A stretch of 64,000 bases of DNA, from the NCBI GenBank assembly GCA_001466705.2, contig LATX02000018.1:28340-92339 (forward strand), written 5' to 3'. Below are positions 58,210 to 64,000 of the stretch, piece by piece; within the stretch, counting starts at the first letter, position 1, and every line of letters starts with the position of its first letter. Position numbers and translations under genes: made by a program. The DNA is from Moniliophthora roreri (Eukaryota > Basidiomycota > Agaricomycetes > Agaricales > Marasmiaceae). The notes under the pieces are model-generated. The model searched no databases. It saw only the letters and a list, made by a program, of their open reading frames with translations, and had not been told where the DNA came from.

Positions 58210-58695
58210 GGACGTTTGTAGTCTCCCTAGGCAGACTCAATCACTCGCAAGCTCGCTAGATAGTCTGCAGGAAATCACGCCGGGTAGTCAGTACTTCCCC
58301 AAAGATTACGCAATTTCGCTGGTTATTGCTGAGATGCGCTCACTAAAAACCATCGGGATGCTTTGAGGACCATACCATACCGCTAGAAAGACTACTTTGT
58401 GACTCAATATGCACCGTGTGGCGATTTCCTCGCAGTGGATGCGTTTGTTTTCCACACTTGGATCATCAGAACCCATTGAAAATGGCTCCCGTTCAACTCG
58501 TTCCCTTCTGACTACCTCCAAGAAGACGTTGATATCAATTTCTGCGACTCTTCTCATATAAAACCGGAGAATGAAGACGAAACGAGCTTTGCGCGTCGGG
58601 GCAAATCGTGACTTGCACATGACGTAAATTTGAAGTACGGCATTCGGACCCGGTTTTTTCGAGCAGACTAGGACGCTTGAAGTTGGGCACTTCCA
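58210..58695. other. Extra segment present only upstream of 7-TM gene E
   Basis: The flanks of this roughly 490 bp segment are adjacent in the equivalent position upstream of gene D (about 55895-55914), so it is either an insertion in unit E or a deletion in unit D. It has no recognised gene, no clear terminal repeats and no obvious target-site duplication. Confidence 0.55.
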
Positions 58696-59249
58696 TGGCA
58701 CATACTCAACTCAACCTCCACCACTCCACGTTTTCTAACTTTCATGCAAATCCCAATCTTTGGCCTCTGACTGCAACTCAGGTGCAGTACACTCGGTATC
58801 GGGACAGATAGAACCAGAATCGGCGGTAGTGGTGTCAGTGCGTTTTTTTTTTATTTTCTCGAGCGAAACGAAACGAGTCTCGTTGGGCTACTACTGTCAC
58901 TGATACTTTAGGACCCTCAATCCCTAACGCGGGCTTTACAAGGCTATGCACGCATTCTATCATTGATTATGGTCATTGTCGGCGTATTTTGATCACCGTA
59001 TCAGTGCTTATCATTCGAGCTGTCACTGACCCTAGCGCATGCTCGTGAGTCTTTCTGATCCTCCTTGGGGTGAAAATATATTGATTAGGACACGTTTCTA
59101 TGAAGACCTGTCTCTCACTCCGCTAAATGCAAGTTACCGCGAGGCCAGCCGACGTTGGGAAGCTGTGTCTGTGGGGGTAGATAAAGAAGGATAAAGAGCG
59201 GCAATAGGAAACCAGGAAGCCAGAAAATCACCACCCTTATTCCTGAGCT

Positions 59250-60665
59250 ATGAAAGATATATCGGTGGAGAAGGTCCGTCGTGCTCGTTTCCCTGGGCTT
59301 GCAGATATCTGACCAGCTAAACAGAATAAATTCGTGGCGCTCTGGGTGGGTCCATCGTTTTTGCTAGCAAGCCCCACAGATCTCATCACCATTCTAGGTT
59401 GAAACCACGTTCTGGGGGATCTATACTGCGCTTTTCTGCATCTGCGTCTACGTGCTCCTGTATTTGAAGAAGGCATCAAGAAGAGTCAACAAACTCCTCC
59501 TCAGTGCAGCAATAATCATGTACTTGCTTTGCACGGCCCATGTCATCAACGACTTTGTCCGAGCTATGGTCGGTTTCATCGACTACACAAACCGGGGTGG
59601 TGCAAAGGCGTATTTTCAGCAGATCTGGGTTTGGAGCTACCTCTTCAGGCATTCGTTATACGTCACAAACATGTAGGTCATTTAGTGGAAGGTCATTTAG
59701 TCCAGAATCTCATCACAAATGATCTAGCATGGTCGCCGACGCTCTGCTGGTAAGAATGACCCGCAGACCCGATACTTGCACAGCTCAAGGCTTATATTGA
59801 TCAGGTGTATCGACTGTATATTGTATGGTCCAGAGACAAACGGGTGGTGCTCGGTCCACTTCTTCTGCTAATAGGTACTGCTGGTAAGTCTCTCCATGTC
59901 TGGTGCGTACGCCCTGCCTTATCACACGCTATAGTATGCGGATATCGAACGGTATGGGGTTATTCTCAGGCGAAACCCGGAGACACGAATCATGCCATCG
60001 TGATATATCATTGGGCAGTCCTTGTGTTTTCACTATCCTTATGCACAAATGTCATCGTCACTTGTCTCATCGGTAAGTATCTGCTCTACACTGTGCATCA
60101 GTACGACGAGATCCAATGTTTTTGCAGCATGGCGTATTTGGTGGGTCGGACGAGCCATAGCACAGACATTGGATCGGGAACATGGTCGAAAGTACAGCCA
60201 GGCGTTGGCTATAATGTGAGTTTTGAGCAAGATGTCAATGTGGTAGACCAAGCTGACACGAAGCGCATCTGTAGCATCGAGTCTGGCGCTATTTCCTCCA
60301 TCGCTACCTTGATCGTTCTAGTTGCTTTCGTTTCCGGAACCAAAGCAGTGGTTAGTCCTCCCTCAATTCTCGTGGCCACAAATCTCCATGTTGATGAGCA
60401 CTCCTCTCCACAGGATATAGCCCGTGATCCTCTCATTCAAATCACAGGAATAGCCCCAACCCTAATTATCGTTCGTGTGGGACTTGGACTTTCTGAAGAT
60501 GGCACCAGCTACTACTCCACTGCTTTCCGGACGACGGACGTCCGCGGCACCATTCCGTTCAACTTTCGAACGCAAGCTTCGGGAATGACTGAAGATTCGA
60601 GGGCCTCCTTGGAGAACGCAGCTGGTACACCAAAAGAGCATGAAGGCACAGCCAACGCAGTTTAG
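59250..60665 (+). CDS. Orphan 7-TM protein E, tandem duplicate of D
   Basis: Exons MKDISVEK (ATG 59250), NKFVALW and VETTFWG precede the membrane blocks: IYTALFCICVYVLLYLKK; LLSAAIIMYLLCTAHVINDF; LFRHSLYVTNMVADALL and VYRLYIVWSRDKRVVLGPLL; LIGTAVCGYRTVWGYSQ; LVFSLSLCTNVIVTCLIA with WRIWWVGRA; IESGAISSIATLIVLVAFVS; GIAPTLIIVRVGLGLS. The tail ends GTPKEHEGTANAV. Everything is open in the shared splice model. The gene is convergent with the sugar porter at 60860-63313, with under 200 bp between stop codons. Confidence 0.82.
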
Positions 60666-60859
60666 ATGTCCCTTTATATGCATCGGGCACTTGTATTCTA
60701 GTACAACAGTATCGTAAAATTGGGTTTCAAGACTACTCTCTAAAATACAGCATCTACGTGTGTAATAATTAGATCATCTAATACATCGATGCTTCAGCCT
60801 TTCGTTTTTCTCGTTGATCATCATCAAACTGGTTTCTCACTACAATCTTCCTCGAGACC

Positions 60860-63313
60860 TCATCTCTCAGCAGTACTGGGTTCGACACCAAGTATCCTAT
60901 CTGCTTCTGGGGTTCCTGCCGCAGGGATGTCCTTCCTCAACGAAACTTTCACAGGTGAAACATTTTCGGTATGTGCGAGGGCAAAGATGACGTCCATGTC
61001 TGCAAAAACCAATGTTGTATGAGCAACTTTTTTTTTTTTTTTTTTTTTCAAATAAAAAGGTGCGGCACACCTTCAAGCGATCTTCCAGCTGTTTCCGGGA
61101 AGAAGAAATAGACAACCGGAATAATAAAAGCATTGAGAGCGGCGAAAATGATATAAGTGCCCCAATCGATGCTCTCGAATGAAGGTCCAGTGACCATGAC
61201 GACTAAACGCATTGAGAGAGAGAGAGAGAGAAAGGTGAGTATTGGGGATTTCCATGTTTTAGAACGAGATGAGAGCTCACCCATAAAGTTGAAAGTCCAG
61301 TTACTAGCAGTACTCAACGCATTTGCAGGACCTCTCATCCGCAGACCGACGATCTCGGCAGGCTACGGCAGTCTGGTTAATACTCGAATAGCAGTTAGCA
61401 GTCAATGTCCAAGGGCAACTCACGTATAACCAAGTCATGCCTAACCATCCGACAGCAAAGAAGCTATTGAAGACGAACAATAGGACAGCGCTTACGATTT
61501 GGGCTGCGTTATTGCTCTTTGGTAAGGATCCCAAGATTGCTAGGAGAACCATCGTCAAGCACTGTCCGACAGCTCCGAACAGCATGAGTTTGCGACGTCC
61601 GATTCGGTCAATGATGAAGATGGCAATAAGGGAGGCGAGAAAGTATTCGGTTCCATTGCATGCGGCGATGATACGAGACTTGACATCGGAGAGACCAAGA
61701 CGTTCGAAAAGGAGGGTCTGAAGCCACTTGTGTTAGTAACGTATTATGAAAACCCGAATACTATGGAGTACTCACGGCATAGTAAGTGATCAAGTTGATA
61801 CCAGTGATCTGTTGGAAGCATTGCACGACAATACCCAGCGTAACCCGTCTAAAGTTTTGAGATTTTCCTCCTGTGAAGAGTTCTCTCAACGAACTCTGCT
61901 GCTGGACTACTTTGCCGGTCTTTTCGTCAATGACAGAGGCGCCGCTCTCCATAGCGACGGCCTCGCGGATGGCATGGAAAGTCTGTTTCACTTCAGAGTC
62001 CGAGGTCGGCTTGTCGTCCAAAGCGGATATCACAGCAAGAGCCTCAGCGGGTCGGTTAGCTTTCAGAAGCCTGAACAAGGGTTTAGGTTAATTTGTTGCG
62101 TCTACAACAACCGGATAGCGCGTCATACCATCTTGGTGATTCGGGAAGCTGTAGGAAAGGATTCAGTGAGATCGTCTCAATACCCTTCGAGAAAGCGACG
62201 TACGAAAGGAATCGAAACTATCATGGTTAACGCGAAGATGATTTGAAGTGCAATTGGAACGCGCCATTGAGTTGAGGATGTGTTGGCCCAGAAGCTGTAC
62301 GCGACTAGATGAATACGATGGATTACATCGAGAATGTCCATTTACCAAGCAAAGTCAATCCAGTATCTATGAGAGGAATGGGTCAGAACTGAATGTCGAT
62401 GGCGCGTAGTCCAGTACGCACGAAACCATGATACCAAAAGTAATCAATGCACCCTCCACCATAATTAAGCTACCGCGTTTGGCGGCTGGTGAACATTCGG
62501 CGTGATAAGATGGTACTGTCGAAGTCTATACGCGTTTGGAGTCAGCATACGCGGAGATCAATACGTTGTATCAAACTCGCGTTTAATCCATTGCCTATTC
62601 CCGTGATAACCCGTCCAATAAGCATTTGCGCGTAACCAAAGGAAGCCGTCTGTATTATTGCTCCTATGATCATGATAACAGCACCCGTGGTCATCGTCCT
62701 CCGTCGTCCGAGTTTATCGCCCAGGTACAAGCAAGAAAGAGCGCCGAAGAGACAGCCGATTTCCTATAACAGAGATTAGACGAGAATAACAGGAAGAAGG
62801 TAGGGCGTACATAGACAGCAACCAGGAAACTCTGCAAGGTGGCACGATTCGGGTGCTCATCGGAAACAACTGTCTGCCAGAATACTTTCTCAAACTGTTT
62901 GACACCGTCAGAGATCCGCTCGAAAAATCTATAAATTTCTTGCGTACCTGAGGGGCCGTTAACACTGCCGTTCCCAGACATCCAGTCAATATCCAATGCC
63001 CTTGAGAATATTCAGGATAAAAACGTACATGCTGACATGACCCCTTGGTCATATCTATGTGCATGCGGTGTATCAGTGATCAGCTGGTAGGTCAAAATAG
63101 AACGCATGCAAAAAAAAAAACTCACCCGAAGAGTGTAAACCCCGTCCCGCTCACAAATGACAATGCCGCGGAGAGCTTTTTACCCCTCAAGGCCATCGCA
63201 TACTGCTTTGATTCCTCTTGAATTCGTTGATACTCTTGGGGGTCCTCTATATCCGATGAACTGCTACGTTCGTGGAAAGATGCCTTCTCGTTATCTGGGG
63301 TATTGCCCATCAT
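60860..63313 (-). CDS. MFS sugar porter, quinate/lactose-permease-like type
   Basis: Start at 63313 (MMGNTPDNEKASFHERSSSS), about ten introns, about 560-600 residues. Motifs in order: GTGFTLFG then YDQGVMSA (helix 1); EIGCLFGALSCLYLGDKLGR (G-x-x-x-D-x-x-G-R loop); MLIGRVITGIGNGLNTST and AECSPAAKRGSL; PFLPESPRWL; VVQCFQQITGINLITYYAT (QQxTGxN); FIIDRIGRRKLMLFGAVGQC; GMTWLYPAEIVGLRMRGPAN; and FFFPETAGRSLE. The final exon (60860-61003) adds DMDVIFALAHTENVSPVKV and ends PSTAER. The short helix 1 form YDQGVMS and PETAGRSLE end fit the lactose/quinate permease branch rather than the HXT branch. The last intron contains a T21 run (plus strand 61028-61048), and another intron has an 11-base A run at its donor end. 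The substrate is not readable. Confidence 0.87.
61028..61048. repeat. T21 homopolymer inside the last intron of the sugar porter
   Basis: A run of 21 T on the plus strand, that is poly-A in the transcript, between the GT donor and AG acceptor. An (AG)n run lies near 61213-61231 in another intron of the same gene. Confidence 0.8.
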
Positions 63314-63495
63314 GAAAGGGGTAAAGAAGCAGGCTCGTCAGAGATGAAGCGGAACGAGGTTGGCCCACAAGGGGGAGAGTTGTGGGGGGTCGAAGCAGCC
63401 TCCATTCTCGCGCCTTATATGGGACAAAAAAAAACCAGGCGTTTTTGCAAACCAAAAGACTGCAAGTCTACAATCATGCCGTCCTGTTGCAGGCT

Positions 63496-63859
63496 TTAAC
63501 AAATTGACGTCGTAGCGCTCAAAACTCTTTTTTCCTGGGAGAGTGGAGTTGTGTTCTGTGGAGCTTCTTCAGGTGTCTCGATAGACGTCTTTTCGTAATG
63601 GGCGCAACAAGCATAGGCCGGGATTTCACGCTTCGCATTGTCCCTGAAATAAAGAAAGCAAGTAAGTATATTGAATACGATCAGAACTTGGAAGAGTAAA
63701 CACCTGCTGTGCTTCTTGTAGGGTGCTCAGTGGTTTACTGAGAACGTACCGGCATTTCGGACCGTTTCTTGCATTTCTGGTCGGTGGTAGAATCCTCCGG
63801 ACCGCCGAGCACGAGGTGGTTACGTCATCTTCCCCAATTTCCGGCGGGAGAGGGATCAT
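63496..63859 (-). CDS. Possible small gene or 3' part of a gene, unrecognised
   Basis: Two exons can be joined with correct phase: from the ATG at 63859 (MIPLPPEIGEDDVTTSCSAV) through RNARNGPKC to a GT donor near 63750, then after an AG acceptor near 63650 DNAKREIPAYACCAHYEKTS to the stop at 63496-63498. The product would be about 85 residues. A 28-base poly-A run (63881-63908) lies just upstream, so upstream exons beyond the window cannot be excluded. No family recognised. Confidence 0.35.
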
Positions 63860-63880
63860 ACACCACAGTCAATGCGAAGG

Positions 63881-63908
<28 letters not shown>
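63881..63908. repeat. A28 homopolymer
   Basis: Uninterrupted run of 28 A on the plus strand, 22 bases upstream of the proposed minus-strand start codon at 63859. It could be a retroposition tail, but no coding copy lies next to it. Confidence 0.8.
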
Positions 63909-63912
<4 letters not shown>

Positions 63913-64000
63913 GACGGAAAACGACTCTTGTTCAGGTTGCAGGCTGCAGATCGTAGAATCAGTACCCTTGGTGGGATAAAAGATGGCTTTGACTTTCGGA

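Noticed and set aside
63881..63908. A28 run as evidence of a retrotransposon
   Set aside because: No element body, open reading frame or target-site duplication beside it.

Overview
The window is nuclear DNA of a filamentous basidiomycete, almost certainly a mushroom-forming Agaricomycete. The evidence is: genes on both strands broken by many 45-60 bp GT..AG introns; single-copy eukaryotic genes (prefoldin subunit 5, USE1 SNARE, NSE3, SAC3, DENN-type DUF4484 protein, PI-PLC); and families that are typically expanded in mushrooms (orphan 7-TM proteins, Crinkler-like P-loop NTPases, lectin-like single-pass membrane proteins). No rRNA, convincing tRNA, CRISPR array or intact transposon was seen. 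All gene models were read by eye from splice signals and frame continuity, so exon borders are approximate unless stated.

Layout. 1-12.4 kb: three Crinkler-like NTPase genes. Two close paralogues point toward each other (1-2139 plus, 9684-12393 minus). Between them lie a divergent third member that keeps a nuclease-like motif (2941-6488 minus), a DENND11/LCHN-type gene (6875-8745 minus) and prefoldin subunit 5 (8845-9471 plus); the last two share a 99 bp divergent promoter. 13.3-15.2 kb: two unrecognised genes or fragments. 17.5-19.6 kb: monocarboxylate-type MFS transporter. 20.3-22.1 kb: small PI-specific phospholipase C. 24.2-25.3 kb: PIN-domain protein. 26.1-27.5 kb: NSE3 (MAGE domain). 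28.1-30.1 kb: lectin-like membrane protein with two apparent frameshifts. 31.8-32.8 kb: secreted copper-oxygenase-like (LPMO-like) protein. 36.5-37.1 kb: small conserved hypothetical. 38.1-39.1 kb: USE1. 43.3-48.4 kb: SAC3 mRNA-export scaffold with FG repeats. 48.6-49.9 kb: REC114-like candidate. 50.4-52.3 and 60.9-63.3 kb: two different sugar porters.

The most striking structure is a family of orphan 7-TM proteins, all on the plus strand: A (34.5-36.1), a decayed copy F (40.0-40.8), B (41.1-42.5), C (54.2-55.8), D (56.5-57.9) and E (59.3-60.7). A and C form one subfamily and share promoter sequence; B, F, D and E form another. The order A-type then B/D-type occurs twice, which suggests a segmental duplication. 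D and E then arose by a younger tandem duplication that also copied the tail of the neighbouring sugar porter, leaving an antisense relic between them. The second notable structure is the Crinkler-like trio, in which the inner gene keeps a nuclease-like D..QxK motif and the flanking pair appears to have lost it. A perfect 12-bp-arm palindrome sits in an otherwise empty 2 kb interval near 23.5 kb.
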